A stretch of DNA of 49,521 nt from Actinomycetes bacterium (GTDB lineage: Bacteria > Actinomycetota > Acidimicrobiia > Acidimicrobiales > Ilumatobacteraceae): assembly GCA_014190235.1 (NCBI GenBank), contig BJGC01000017.1:1-49521 (forward strand). Reading direction: 5' to 3'. Below are positions 36,862 to 44,862 of the stretch, piece by piece. The translations under genes and the position numbers were made by a program. The notes under the pieces are model-generated. The model had not been told where the DNA came from. It made no database searches and was given only the letters and a program-made list of their open reading frames with translations. Within the stretch, counting starts at the first letter, position 1. Each line of letters starts with the position of its first letter.

Positions 36862-37476
36862 TTACAGTTCCTCACCAACGGGGCCATGTGCGAGTAATTC
36901 AACAACGTCTTCAACGAGCAATGACTTTGCTCCCGCACCAGGAGTCAGAAGAAACCGACATCCACCCAGATTGGGGATGCGAGGATCGGAGGCCCCCAAC
37001 GCGCGTCGCATGACGCGGATTACACCGGCGTGAGCTACGACAAGAGCCTCGCCTCCCGCGCAGAGTTGCGAAATATCCCCAAGTGCTGCCGTAAAGCGGG
37101 TAATCAAAGAAGTGTCTGATTCAAAAGACGGGGGTCGTCGATGGCGGTCGAGCCATCCTGGCCATTGTCGTTCTATCTGAGAATGCGTGAGTCCTTGCCA
37201 TTCGCCAACATCGGTCTCACGTAATCGTGCATCAACAATGAGCGGCCCGACGCCAAGGCCATGCGCGATGATTTGGGCGGTTTCATGCGCCCGCTGCAGA
37301 TCGCTACACGCGATGAGATCAAAAGTGCCAAGTTTTTCAATCGCCCGAAAAGCTTGTTGGCGTCCATCATCTGTGAGAGGGGGATCGGCTTGTCCCTGCC
37401 ACTTTCCCAGCGCGTTCCACTCACTCTCGCCATGGCGCAGGACCAGAATTCGAGTTGTTGGGGTTGACGAGGACAC
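36862..37476 (-). CDS. Histidine phosphatase family protein (phosphoglycerate mutase-like)
   Basis: 204 residues with the phospho-histidine signature LRHGESEWN, followed by GQADPPLTDDGRQQA, a second Arg in CSDLQRAHETA, Glu in RLRETDVGEWQG and the second catalytic His in VVAHAGVIR. This is the acid phosphatase/cofactor-dependent mutase superfamily (CobC/GpmB type). The precise substrate is open. It is divergent from the MoaD-like gene; the 37-base gap has room for little more than a promoter. Confidence 0.85.
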   Translation of the reverse strand: MSSSTPTTRILVLRHGESEWNALGKWQGQADPPLTDDGRQQAFRAIEKLGTFDLIACSDLQRAHETAQIIAHGLGVGPLIVDARLRETDVGEWQGLTHSQIERQWPGWLDRHRRPPSFESDTSLITRFTAALGDISQLCAGGEALVVAHAGVIRVMRRALGASDPRIPNLGGCRFLLTPGAGAKSLLVEDVVELLAHGPVGEEL

Positions 37477-37513
37477 GGCTCCTAAGGGTAGTTCGGCGAG
37501 TACGCTCAGATGC

Positions 37514-37756
37514 GTGGCTCAGATGCGTTTTTTTGCGGCAGCACGTGAGGCTGTTGGACGGTCAACGGACAGCGTGCCAGGCGCAACCGTGGCTGAAGTC
37601 TTGGCTGTTGCGGTTGCTCGTTATGGAGACACGTTCGCCGCAGTTTTGGCATCGAGTCGTATCTGGGTGAACGGCGAAGAAGCCGACGCGTCGTGTGTTG
37701 TGCTTGACACCGATGAATTGGCAGTTTTACCACCTGTCTCAGGAGGATCAGAATGA
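37514..37756 (+). CDS. MoaD/ThiS family sulfur-carrier-like protein
   Basis: 80 residues from GTG 37514 (ATG 37523 is the alternative). It has the MoaD-like ubiquitin fold signature FFAAAREAVG near the start, VWVNG-like IWVNGEEA and the C-terminal LPPVSGGSE. Active sulfur carriers end in a free Gly-Gly; here two residues, Ser-Glu, follow the GG, so activation would require their removal or the protein does not carry sulfur. No other molybdopterin genes are present. It overlaps the RsiG-like gene by 4 bases. Confidence 0.72.
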   Translation: MAQMRFFAAAREAVGRSTDSVPGATVAEVLAVAVARYGDTFAAVLASSRIWVNGEEADASCVVLDTDELAVLPPVSGGSE

Positions 37757-38235
37757 GTGATGCAACGCACTTGTCATTGTCAGATTTACGCGCTCGACGC
37801 AGCGCTCTGCAACGCCAAGAAGACGCAGTGTCATTTGTGCGACGACTGACACAAGGGCGCATTGATCTCGTGCACGACGAAGAACGCCGCCGTGCAACAA
37901 ACGCTCCTGTGCCGAGTGGCACCTTGACAGAGCGCCTGGCAAATGTTTTCGGGCAAGAACACGGCGGCGGAAGCGCTCGACCGCCACGTGAGACAGATGT
38001 TCCCGCCGACCATCCTTTGTTAGTACAACTCGATGAACTCTGCGAAGAATTTTCATTTGAAAATCTTGAGTCATTGACAGATACAGATCTCCGTTCACTT
38101 CGTGACGCTCTCACAATGTTTGAGCAGAGTTGTTCGCAACAACGTCATCAGATGTTTGAGCAAATCGACGCGCTCACGGCAGAACTGGTTGCTCGTTTGC
38201 GAGATGGCGGCACAGCGGCCTTGCTGACTGACTGA
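37753..38235 (+). CDS. RsiG-like c-di-GMP-binding anti-sigma factor
   Basis: 160 residues, two long helices joined by a flexible Gly/Pro-rich middle (about 52-85). The first helix contains E23-S27-R30-Q34-D38, an exact match to the E(X)3S(X)2R(X)3Q(X)3D signature by which Streptomyces RsiG binds c-di-GMP. The second helix has E124-S128-R131-F135-D139, the same spacing with Phe replacing Gln. In Streptomyces RsiG holds the sigma factor WhiG when loaded with c-di-GMP. No sigma factor lies in this window. It overlaps the MoaD-like gene and precedes mshA. Confidence 0.75.
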   Translation: MSDATHLSLSDLRARRSALQRQEDAVSFVRRLTQGRIDLVHDEERRRATNAPVPSGTLTERLANVFGQEHGGGSARPPRETDVPADHPLLVQLDELCEEFSFENLESLTDTDLRSLRDALTMFEQSCSQQRHQMFEQIDALTAELVARLRDGGTAALLTD

Positions 38236-38330
38236 AATCTGGCCCGATGACCTGAGGCAATCAATACTCGACCACCAAATGGCGGCTCCACGGAGCCAAT
38301 TTCAAGACTCTGGGGATAGATTGACCATGC

Positions 38331-39542
38331 ATGCAACGCGTGGCTGTGCTCTCATTTCATACGTCTCCATTGGTTCAGCCCGGCGTGGGCGATGGTGGTG
38401 GCATGAACGTCTATGTACGCGAATTAGTTTCGGCCTTGTCACATGCTGGCGTTGACTGCACCACATACACGCGAGCCTGGAAACCAGGTCTTCCGGCAGT
38501 GGTGAACATCGAACCAAATCACAAAGTGGTTCATATCCCCGCTGGTGATTTTGATATTCCTAAAGATTCGCTGTCGTCAATGATTCCTGAGTTCACTGAC
38601 AATGTGATGCAACACATCACGGCTGCAGGTGGCACAGATGTTTTGCATGCCAACTACTGGATGTCCGGTGTTGCTGGACACGATCTCAAGCACGCACTTG
38701 GTGTCCCTCTTGTGTCGACATTTCATACTTTTGCGCGCGTCAAAGCGCAAGGTGGCGATTATGAGTCGGCGCATCGCGAACAGGCCGAAATCAATGTCAT
38801 CGGTTGTTCAGATGCGATCTGTGTGAGTTGCACCGAAGAAGAACGTCAATTTGTGTCGTTATACGGACCACCTCCTGGGTCACTCGAAATCGTTGCGCCC
38901 GGAGTAGAGCATGCGTTCTTTGCTCCTGGAGATAAAAAAGGCGCTCGCAAGGCGCTTGGTCTGAGTGATCATCCTGTCTTGTTATTCGTTGGCCGCATTC
39001 AACCGCTCAAAGGCGTTGACGTCGCTGTTGAAGCACTCGCAGCACTTGATCGCAAAGATGCACATTTGTTGATTGTCGGCGGAGCAAGTGGCGCCGAGGG
39101 CGATGCCTACTTTGCGGCAGTGCAAGAACTGATTACGCAACACCGTCTGAACGACCGTGTGCATTTCATTGCTCCACAGCCACACCATTTGTTGTCAACG
39201 TACTACCGCGCAGCCGATGTGGTACTTGTGCCGAGCCGTAGCGAAAGTTTTGGATTGGTAGCCCTAGAGGCAGCAGCGTGTGGAACTCCGGTTGTGGCAA
39301 ATGCCGTAGGTGGACTACTCACTGTTGTTGAGCACGGTCGAACAGGCTTCTTGGTGGCTAATCGCAAACCAGAAATTTTTGCAGAACATATTGCCGAAAT
39401 TCTCAACAACAGTCACATGACGACGGCAATGTCTGCTGCTGCGGCTGAGCATGCCACTCGGTACACATGGAGTTTTGCCGCTGCAAGATTGCGCCGTGTC
39501 TACGCAGACTTGGCAATACGTGATCGTGTGATCTGTGTTTAA
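38331..39542 (+). CDS. mshA: MshA-type glycosyltransferase (GT4)
   Basis: 403 residues. N-terminal FHTSPLVQPGVGDGGGMNVYVREL, then HANYWMSGVAG and STFHTFARVK, and the C-terminal UDP-sugar site FVGRIQPLKGVDVAVEAL and SRSESFGLVALEAAACGTPVV (EX7E). This matches D-inositol-3-phosphate N-acetylglucosaminyltransferase, the first step of mycothiol synthesis. A TAGATT box at 38317-38322 stands 8 bases before the ATG. A YbjN gene follows, as it does behind mshA in mycobacteria. Sucrose-phosphate synthase-like activity is the main alternative. Confidence 0.85.
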   Translation: MQRVAVLSFHTSPLVQPGVGDGGGMNVYVRELVSALSHAGVDCTTYTRAWKPGLPAVVNIEPNHKVVHIPAGDFDIPKDSLSSMIPEFTDNVMQHITAAGGTDVLHANYWMSGVAGHDLKHALGVPLVSTFHTFARVKAQGGDYESAHREQAEINVIGCSDAICVSCTEEERQFVSLYGPPPGSLEIVAPGVEHAFFAPGDKKGARKALGLSDHPVLLFVGRIQPLKGVDVAVEALAALDRKDAHLLIVGGASGAEGDAYFAAVQELITQHRLNDRVHFIAPQPHHLLSTYYRAADVVLVPSRSESFGLVALEAAACGTPVVANAVGGLLTVVEHGRTGFLVANRKPEIFAEHIAEILNNSHMTTAMSAAAAEHATRYTWSFAAARLRRVYADLAIRDRVICV

Positions 39543-39563
39543 CCGAGTGAACAAATTATCAAT

Positions 39564-40052
39564 ATGAGTGAATTATTTGCAGATTCGATTCTTGTTGACT
39601 TCGAACGATACATCAATCAATGGCTTGAAATATTGTCAAACAGGAACGACGCAATCGTTGCAGTCGATCGTGGCGAGACCGATGAACGCCGGTGGTTTGT
39701 GCGCATGCGTGGTGAAGAAAAAGATTTCACAACGATCTGGTTATTGCTTGGACAACGCACACTTCGCTACGAAACATACGTCATGCCTGCTCCCGAAGAA
39801 AACGCACAAGAGTTGTATGAGTTTGCACTACGCCAGAACGAGCGCATCACTGGTGCACACTTTTCAATTGGCATTGAGGACGCCCTTTTTCTGCGGGGCG
39901 AATTGCCACTTGGGGTTCTCACCGAGTCAGAACTAGACCGCATTATTGGCACGATGTATGCCACAGTTGAGCGTTTCTTCCCAATGCTCATTCGCACAGG
40001 ATTCGCCACACGTTTTGCGCGCACAGATGCGCCGTTAGCCTCTGAAAGATGA
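39564..40052 (+). CDS. YbjN domain protein
   Basis: 162 residues of the YbjN/type III secretion chaperone-like fold, with WFVRMRGEEKDFTTIWLLLGQRTLRYETYVMPAP in two short strands and YEFALRQNERITGAHFSI. Function unknown. It sits directly downstream of mshA, the same neighbourhood as in mycobacteria, and overlaps proC by 4 bases. Confidence 0.8.
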   Translation: MSELFADSILVDFERYINQWLEILSNRNDAIVAVDRGETDERRWFVRMRGEEKDFTTIWLLLGQRTLRYETYVMPAPEENAQELYEFALRQNERITGAHFSIGIEDALFLRGELPLGVLTESELDRIIGTMYATVERFFPMLIRTGFATRFARTDAPLASER

Positions 40053-40843
40053 CATCCACCACACCTTCTCTAGCCATTATCGGCGGTGGCAATATGGGCA
40101 CGGCGCTTATCGCTGGTCTTATCGCTGGTGGCATCTCTGCTGAATCCATCGTGGTCGTTGAGATTGACGACGATAAGCGAAATGCAGTCGCGCAACAATT
40201 TGGCGTTCGAACGTCGGCCACAATTATTTCGTGCGATGGTGCAATCGTCGCCGTCAAACCTCAGTCAGTTGTTGATGTGTGTTCGCAACTTCGCAAAGTC
40301 GGAGTACAACGCGTTGTATCGATTGCCGCTGGCATCTCGTTGGCAACTCTTGAGCAAGCACTGGGTGCAGATATCGCTGCGATCCGAGCAATGCCCAACA
40401 CACCCGCGTTAGTGGCAGAGGGTGTCACCGGACTCGCAGCAGGCACGAGTTGTTCTGAGGCAGACATAGAGTGGGCTGAATCAATGTTGGCTGCGGTGGG
40501 CATTGTGGTGCGCGTGTCAGAAGATCAGATCGATGCCGTCACGGCAGTTTCTGGTTCTGGACCTGGCTATTTATTCCTGATCGCCGAAGCCTTGCTCGAC
40601 GCTGGAGTGGCGCAAGGGCTTACTCCCGATGTGGCCCAAACCCTCGTCAAACAATTGTTTCGGGGCTCTGGAATATTGCTGTCCGAGTCCCCAGAAACTG
40701 CTTCTACATTGCGTGAGCGGGTGACATCTCCCAATGGCACAACGGCTGCAGGACTGTTGGTGCTTGAAACTGCCCACATTCGCCAGATCATGGATCGAGC
40801 AGTCGCCGCCGCCGCCGCCCGCAGTCGGGAAATGGGCGTCTAG
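40049..40843 (+). CDS. proC: Pyrroline-5-carboxylate reductase
   Basis: 264 residues. N-terminal IIGGGNMGTALIAGLIAGG (NADPH binding), IRAMPNTPALV, and the conserved C-terminal block AVSGSGPGYLFLIAEALLDAGV, then LRERVTSPNGTTAAGLLVLE. It makes proline in the final step. The 4-base overlap couples it to the YbjN gene. A strong hairpin follows 135 bases after its stop. Confidence 0.94.
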   Translation: MTSTTPSLAIIGGGNMGTALIAGLIAGGISAESIVVVEIDDDKRNAVAQQFGVRTSATIISCDGAIVAVKPQSVVDVCSQLRKVGVQRVVSIAAGISLATLEQALGADIAAIRAMPNTPALVAEGVTGLAAGTSCSEADIEWAESMLAAVGIVVRVSEDQIDAVTAVSGSGPGYLFLIAEALLDAGVAQGLTPDVAQTLVKQLFRGSGILLSESPETASTLRERVTSPNGTTAAGLLVLETAHIRQIMDRAVAAAAARSREMGV

Positions 40844-40978
40844 GGCCTTGGTCGGTCCCAAGAAAATAAATAGCGTGACATTTTTCATAACCACTCATTT
40901 GGGCGTAGGGTACAGAGGTACGAAGTCGCCGAACAGGGTTCGCCCAGTTCGAGAGTCGCGTTCCCTCGGGAACTGCGC

Positions 40979-41021
40979 CGACAGGGCCGATGTCATCGGG
41001 GGGTTGACATCGGCCCTGTCG
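40979..41021. terminator. Strong 17-bp inverted repeat, putative terminator or structured RNA
   Basis: CGACAGGGCCGATGTCA (40979-40995) pairs perfectly with 41005-41021 around the 9-base loop TCGGGGGGT. Only a weak T-run (GTTTAG) follows, so a classical intrinsic terminator is possible but not clear. A second small hairpin, GTTCCC-TC-GGGAAC, lies just upstream (40960-40973). On the minus strand the loop contains CCCCCC, which recalls the C-rich loops of actinobacterial 6C-type RNAs, though only one such loop is present. The element lies between proC and the SAM hydrolase gene. Confidence 0.6.
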
Positions 41022-41062
41022 TTTAGTCGCTCAGTGCATCGCATCACATTGGTCGATCAATC

Positions 41063-41926
41063 ATGAAGTACTCACACATTTCTTTACTCACTGATTATGG
41101 CCTCCAAGATGAATTTGTTGGCGTGATGAAATCCGTGATGATCGACATGGCCCCGCACGTGACAATCACTGACATCACACACGGCGTTCCGGCTTTTGAT
41201 ATTCGTTCTGGCAGTCTCACATTGGCAAGAGCAATTCAGTATGTTCCAAAAGGAATCGTGATTGCAGTTGTCGACCCTGGTGTCGGAACCAATCGTCGTG
41301 CGATCGCTATTGAAGTAGCAGATGGAGATGGCATTCTGCTCGGACCAGACAATGGTTTACTTGCCCCAGCCGTGGCAATGGCTGGCGGTGCGCAACGTGC
41401 GTTTGCTCTCACCAACACGGACCTGCATTTGTTGGCCCCCGGAAACACTTTTGCAGGGCGTGATATTTTCGCCCCTGTTGCGGCGTTTTTGTGCAACGGA
41501 GGCAATTTGTCAGAAGTAGGTGAAGAAGTTGATGCTGATCTTCTTGTCCCTGGCGTCGTGCCACTGTCTCAAGAAGAAACCCATGACGAGTATGGCGCGG
41601 GGTTGCGTTGTGAAATCACATGGATTGATTCTTTCGGCAATTGTCAACTCAACGTTGGCATTGATGACATTGCACACCTGCCAACGCAATTGCGAGTACT
41701 CGTCGCAGATGACATCCGCAGCATGAAGGTCCTTGCTAATTTTGCTGCTATTCCAACCGGAGGAGTTGGGCTCGTTATCGATTCATACGGAATGTTGGCA
41801 CTTGCGTGTGATCGTGAATCTGCGGCGAGCACTCTTAATGTGGGAACCGGAGACAGGGTGTCACTGTTTGCCGGAGACGGCGATGCAGGAACCACGACTT
41901 CTGCAGTCTCACTCCGTTCCAAGTAG
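41063..41926 (+). CDS. S-adenosylmethionine hydrolase (SAM hydroxide adenosyltransferase, DUF62)
   Basis: 287 residues with the two-domain family layout: LLTDYGLQDEFVGVMKSVM, ITDITHGVPAFDIRSGSLTLARA, VVDPGVGTNRRAIAIE and GPDNGLLAPA in the N-terminal domain, then WIDSFGNCQLN in the C-terminal one. It splits SAM into adenosine and methionine using water and is related to fluorinase and chlorinase, but lacks any halogenase context. It is separated from proC by a structured 219-base gap. Confidence 0.88.
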   Translation: MKYSHISLLTDYGLQDEFVGVMKSVMIDMAPHVTITDITHGVPAFDIRSGSLTLARAIQYVPKGIVIAVVDPGVGTNRRAIAIEVADGDGILLGPDNGLLAPAVAMAGGAQRAFALTNTDLHLLAPGNTFAGRDIFAPVAAFLCNGGNLSEVGEEVDADLLVPGVVPLSQEETHDEYGAGLRCEITWIDSFGNCQLNVGIDDIAHLPTQLRVLVADDIRSMKVLANFAAIPTGGVGLVIDSYGMLALACDRESAASTLNVGTGDRVSLFAGDGDAGTTTSAVSLRSK

Positions 41927-41948
41927 CGCCACGCACTACGGTAGAGAT

Positions 41949-42035
41949 ATGCGCCCTGCTACAACACTTGCCGTTGTTCTCTTGATCGTGGTTATTTTTG
42001 GTGCCGGAATCGTCAATCTCTTGATGCTCAAGTAA
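41949..42035 (+). CDS. Tiny single-pass membrane protein (28 aa)
   Basis: 28 residues: a short start (MRPATT), a hydrophobic helix (LAVVLLIVVIFGAGIVNLL) and a final Lys. TACGGT at 41937-41942 stands exactly 6 bases before the ATG, the same geometry as in hemC and the DGR target gene, which supports leaderless expression of a real gene. No family is known to me. It overlaps the convergent membrane-protein gene by 8 bases. Confidence 0.5.
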   Translation: MRPATTLAVVLLIVVIFGAGIVNLLMLK

Positions 42036-42765
42036 TTAACTGTTGTCGCGCCGAACGTGCAGCAGTGCCGTATGTGGCGACAATAAATCCCAAAAACAAG
42101 ATGCTGATTCCGACGAGCAATGACGCGATAAAGGCAGTGTCCTTGCCGAGTCGGCCAGCCACTGTTCCGCTCGCGGATAAGACCACTGTTCCAAGAGCAA
42201 TTAAAATATTTCCGCTCGCCAGTGCGCGAGGTGACTTCACTTCTCGTGTGGCGGCTGTTGTGATGGTGGGGGATTTCCCTCGCGAAAGACTGATCGCCGA
42301 CCAAATTGCTCCGACAAAAATAACCAGCGCCGGAACTCCAGAACCAACGGCTGCGAGTACGCGCGGTGTCACGCCAAAAAGATCGCGGGCAGTGGGGAAT
42401 TCATTGGCGACAACAGGCGCTTTCAGCGGTGCTACCAAGACGACTCCCACCGAAAACCCAGTGAAACCAAACAGCCATCGCCCTACGATGTCGCCAATTC
42501 GTGTCCCTAGAAAGAGATACACAGTTCCTAGCGCCAACCATGGAACGTTGATGATGGCTCCCAAGGCAAAAAATACTCGGAATGAAATATCGCTCCAGCC
42601 TCGAGCCTGAGCCCACCACAACGCCAATGATGCACAGCTAAATAGCGCCATTGCCACCGTCCACGCCAAGTCTTGGCGACGGCCACGACGCAACCAGCGA
42701 TCAAACGTACTGAGGCCAAAGGCCAGCGCGATCAGAGCAGATATGGCGGCAAGGGCAGTGTTCAT
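42028..42765 (-). CDS. Polytopic membrane protein of unknown function
   Basis: 245 residues with about seven hydrophobic segments (for example 3-20, 36-52, 64-85, 96-112, 138-160, 188-206, 216-232) and short loops. No motif is recognised that assigns a function. It is divergent from rex, so both may be read from the same control region. Confidence 0.7.
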   Translation of the reverse strand: MNTALAAISALIALAFGLSTFDRWLRRGRRQDLAWTVAMALFSCASLALWWAQARGWSDISFRVFFALGAIINVPWLALGTVYLFLGTRIGDIVGRWLFGFTGFSVGVVLVAPLKAPVVANEFPTARDLFGVTPRVLAAVGSGVPALVIFVGAIWSAISLSRGKSPTITTAATREVKSPRALASGNILIALGTVVLSASGTVAGRLGKDTAFIASLLVGISILFLGFIVATYGTAARSARQQLIT

Positions 42766-42841
42766 CGGTCGGTCTGAGGACCCAGAAGATAATCACGAGT
42801 GCAAAAGGTCACGGGAGAAAGCCTAGATGGGCGCCTGTGGA

Positions 42842-42863
42842 CTTCGTGAATGAATGCACGAAG
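42842..42863 (+). promoter_or_regulatory. Candidate Rex operator (autoregulation)
   Basis: CTTCGTG (42842-42848) and CACGAAG (42857-42863) form a perfect inverted repeat with 8 bases between. Against the Streptomyces Rex operator TGTGAACNNNTTCACA, the GTGAA half, the CAC half and their spacing match; the inner C and one T differ. It lies 0-40 bases before the possible starts of rex, where Rex represses its own operon in Streptomyces. The match is partial. Confidence 0.4.
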
Positions 42864-43566
42864 TAATAGCGTGGAGGTCATGAGCCCTGTTTCTCGTCGT
42901 CGCATTCCAGAAGCAGCCGTGATTCGCCTTCCTTTATATCTGCGCATTCTCAATGATCTCACCGCAGACAATTGCACGCAAATCTCAAGTGATCAACTTG
43001 CAGTTCTGGCTGGACAGAATGCCGCCAAGGTCCGAAAAGATTTGTCGTATTTAGGAAGCTACGGAACTCGCGGTGTTGGTTACGACGTTGCGTACTTGTT
43101 GTATCAAATTCAGCGTGAACTTGGGTTGAACAAGTCATGGCCAATCGTCATTGTTGGTGCTGGCAATCTTGGACAAGCTCTTGGTAATTACGGCGGCCTC
43201 AGCGAGCGCGGATTTGTGGTTGCTGCCGTCGTTGATAGTGACTCGTCAAAAGTAGGCAGCCTCGTGGGTGGCGTCCGCGTCAGTCATGTTGACGACTTGC
43301 CTCTCATTGTTCAATCAAAAGGAGTCAGCATTGGCATCATCGCTGTACCTGCCCAACATGCGCAGTCGGCAGCAGATCTTCTTGTGCGAGCCGGAATCGG
43401 CTCTATTCTCAACTTTGCCCCCGTGATGTTAAATTTGCCCGCTGATATTCATGTGCGCAAAGTAGACATGGCACTTGAGTTACAAATCTTGAGCTACTAC
43501 GAACAGGTTCGCAGTGATGCGCGTGCAACTACCGTTACCTCAACCTCAGAGTCAGTGATCGCGTAG
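42850..43566 (+). CDS. rex: Redox-sensing transcriptional repressor Rex
   Basis: 238 residues from ATG 42850; GTG 42871 and ATG 42880 are alternatives, the last just 2 bases after a GGAGG. The winged helix has RRRIPEAAVIRLPLYLRIL and KVRKDLSYLGSYGTRGVGYDV. The NAD(H)-binding Rossmann domain has VGAGNLGQALGNYGG. Rex senses the NADH/NAD+ ratio. It is the first gene of rex-hemA-hemC-hemD, the same operon as in Streptomyces. Confidence 0.93.
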   Translation: MNARSNSVEVMSPVSRRRIPEAAVIRLPLYLRILNDLTADNCTQISSDQLAVLAGQNAAKVRKDLSYLGSYGTRGVGYDVAYLLYQIQRELGLNKSWPIVIVGAGNLGQALGNYGGLSERGFVVAAVVDSDSSKVGSLVGGVRVSHVDDLPLIVQSKGVSIGIIAVPAQHAQSAADLLVRAGIGSILNFAPVMLNLPADIHVRKVDMALELQILSYYEQVRSDARATTVTSTSESVIA

Positions 43567-43573
43567 ACAACTC

Positions 43574-44833
43574 ATGAGCATCGTCGTTATCGGAATCAAT
43601 CACCGCACAAGTCCGCTCGAACTTCTTGAGCGTGTCACCATTTCTCAAGAAGCACTTCCCAAAGCGCTGCACAGTTTGTCCGTACGTGATGATGTGCGCG
43701 AGGTGGTTGTTTTATCAACATGTAATCGCATTGAGGTGTACGCAATCACCGAACGTTTTCATGCTGCATATGCCGACATCCGAGATTTTTTCTGCGAATC
43801 AAGTGGTCTCACGCCAGACGAACTTCATCCGCATCTTTACAGTCAACACGACGAAGCAGCAATCGCACACTTATTCGAAGTTGCATCTGGTCTCGATTCA
43901 GCAGTAGTTGGCGAAACTGAAATCCTCGGACAAGTCGGCGACGCGTGGGAGACTGCACGTACAGAAGGCGTGGCTCGAACCGCGCTCAACGCACTGTTTA
44001 GGCATTCTTTAGAAGTAGGCAAGCGAGCACGAACAGAAACCGGAATCAGTCGCTCTACAACATCGGTATCACATGCAGCGGTCGAAATGGCCCAAGAGAT
44101 CTTGGGCACACTATCTGAGCGGCGTGTTCTCGTTGTAGGGGCTGGCGGAATGGGTGAAGGTGTTGCAAGTGCGTTATTGCGTGCTGGTGCGTCAAGCATC
44201 ACGGTCATGAATCGCACCGAGTCGCGCGCACGTGATTTAGCACAACGCATCGATGCCAAAGTTGCATCAATGGATGATCTTGAATCTGAGTTATCACAAG
44301 CAGATGTTGTGTTGGCTTGTACAGGTGCTGGTCAAGCAGTAATCACCGCCGATGCACTTGCCAGAGCACGAACATCAGTGACAACGCCACTGTTGATTGT
44401 AGATATCGCCCTTCCGCGTGATGTCGAGCCTGCAGCCGGTCGTCTTGATGGAGTGACGCTGCGAGATCTTGGAGACCTCAGTGATTGGGCCTCTCGAGGG
44501 GTCAAACAACGCGCCGGTGAGGCCGCAAAGGTTCGAGACATCGTGGGTCAAGAAGTCGAGCGATTTGTTGTTGATTCAGTTGCTCGTCAAGCAGCGCCAC
44601 TGATTTCTCAACTTCGCGAAGTTGCTGAGCGTGTGCGCCAAGAAGAACTCACTCGCTATGCCCATCGTCTAGAAGACCTCACCGCCGATCAACAAGAAGT
44701 TGTCGAATCGCTGACCCGGGGGATTCTTGCCAAGTTGTTGCATTCGCCGTCGATCCAACTCAAAGATGCAGCCGGTACCCCCCAGGGTGATCGGTTGTCC
44801 GCCGCGGTACGCGACCTCTTTGGATTGCAGTAG
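43574..44833 (+). CDS. hemA: Glutamyl-tRNA reductase
   Basis: 419 residues. VIGINHRTSPLELLERV and VLSTCNRIEVYA carry the catalytic Cys50. The NADPH domain has VVGAGGMGEGVASALL and VMNRTESRA; the C-terminal dimerisation domain follows. It reduces glutamyl-tRNA to glutamate-1-semialdehyde, the first step of C5-pathway tetrapyrrole synthesis. It starts 7 bases after rex. Confidence 0.95.
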   Translation: MSIVVIGINHRTSPLELLERVTISQEALPKALHSLSVRDDVREVVVLSTCNRIEVYAITERFHAAYADIRDFFCESSGLTPDELHPHLYSQHDEAAIAHLFEVASGLDSAVVGETEILGQVGDAWETARTEGVARTALNALFRHSLEVGKRARTETGISRSTTSVSHAAVEMAQEILGTLSERRVLVVGAGGMGEGVASALLRAGASSITVMNRTESRARDLAQRIDAKVASMDDLESELSQADVVLACTGAGQAVITADALARARTSVTTPLLIVDIALPRDVEPAAGRLDGVTLRDLGDLSDWASRGVKQRAGEAAKVRDIVGQEVERFVVDSVARQAAPLISQLREVAERVRQEELTRYAHRLEDLTADQQEVVESLTRGILAKLLHSPSIQLKDAAGTPQGDRLSAAVRDLFGLQ

Positions 44834-44862
44834 TTCGTCGGCAGACTTCGTACGCTAGTGGC

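Noticed and set aside
40734-41066. 110-residue open frame bridging proC and the SAM hydrolase gene.
   Set aside because: It runs out of phase through the proC end and the hairpin region and resembles no protein.
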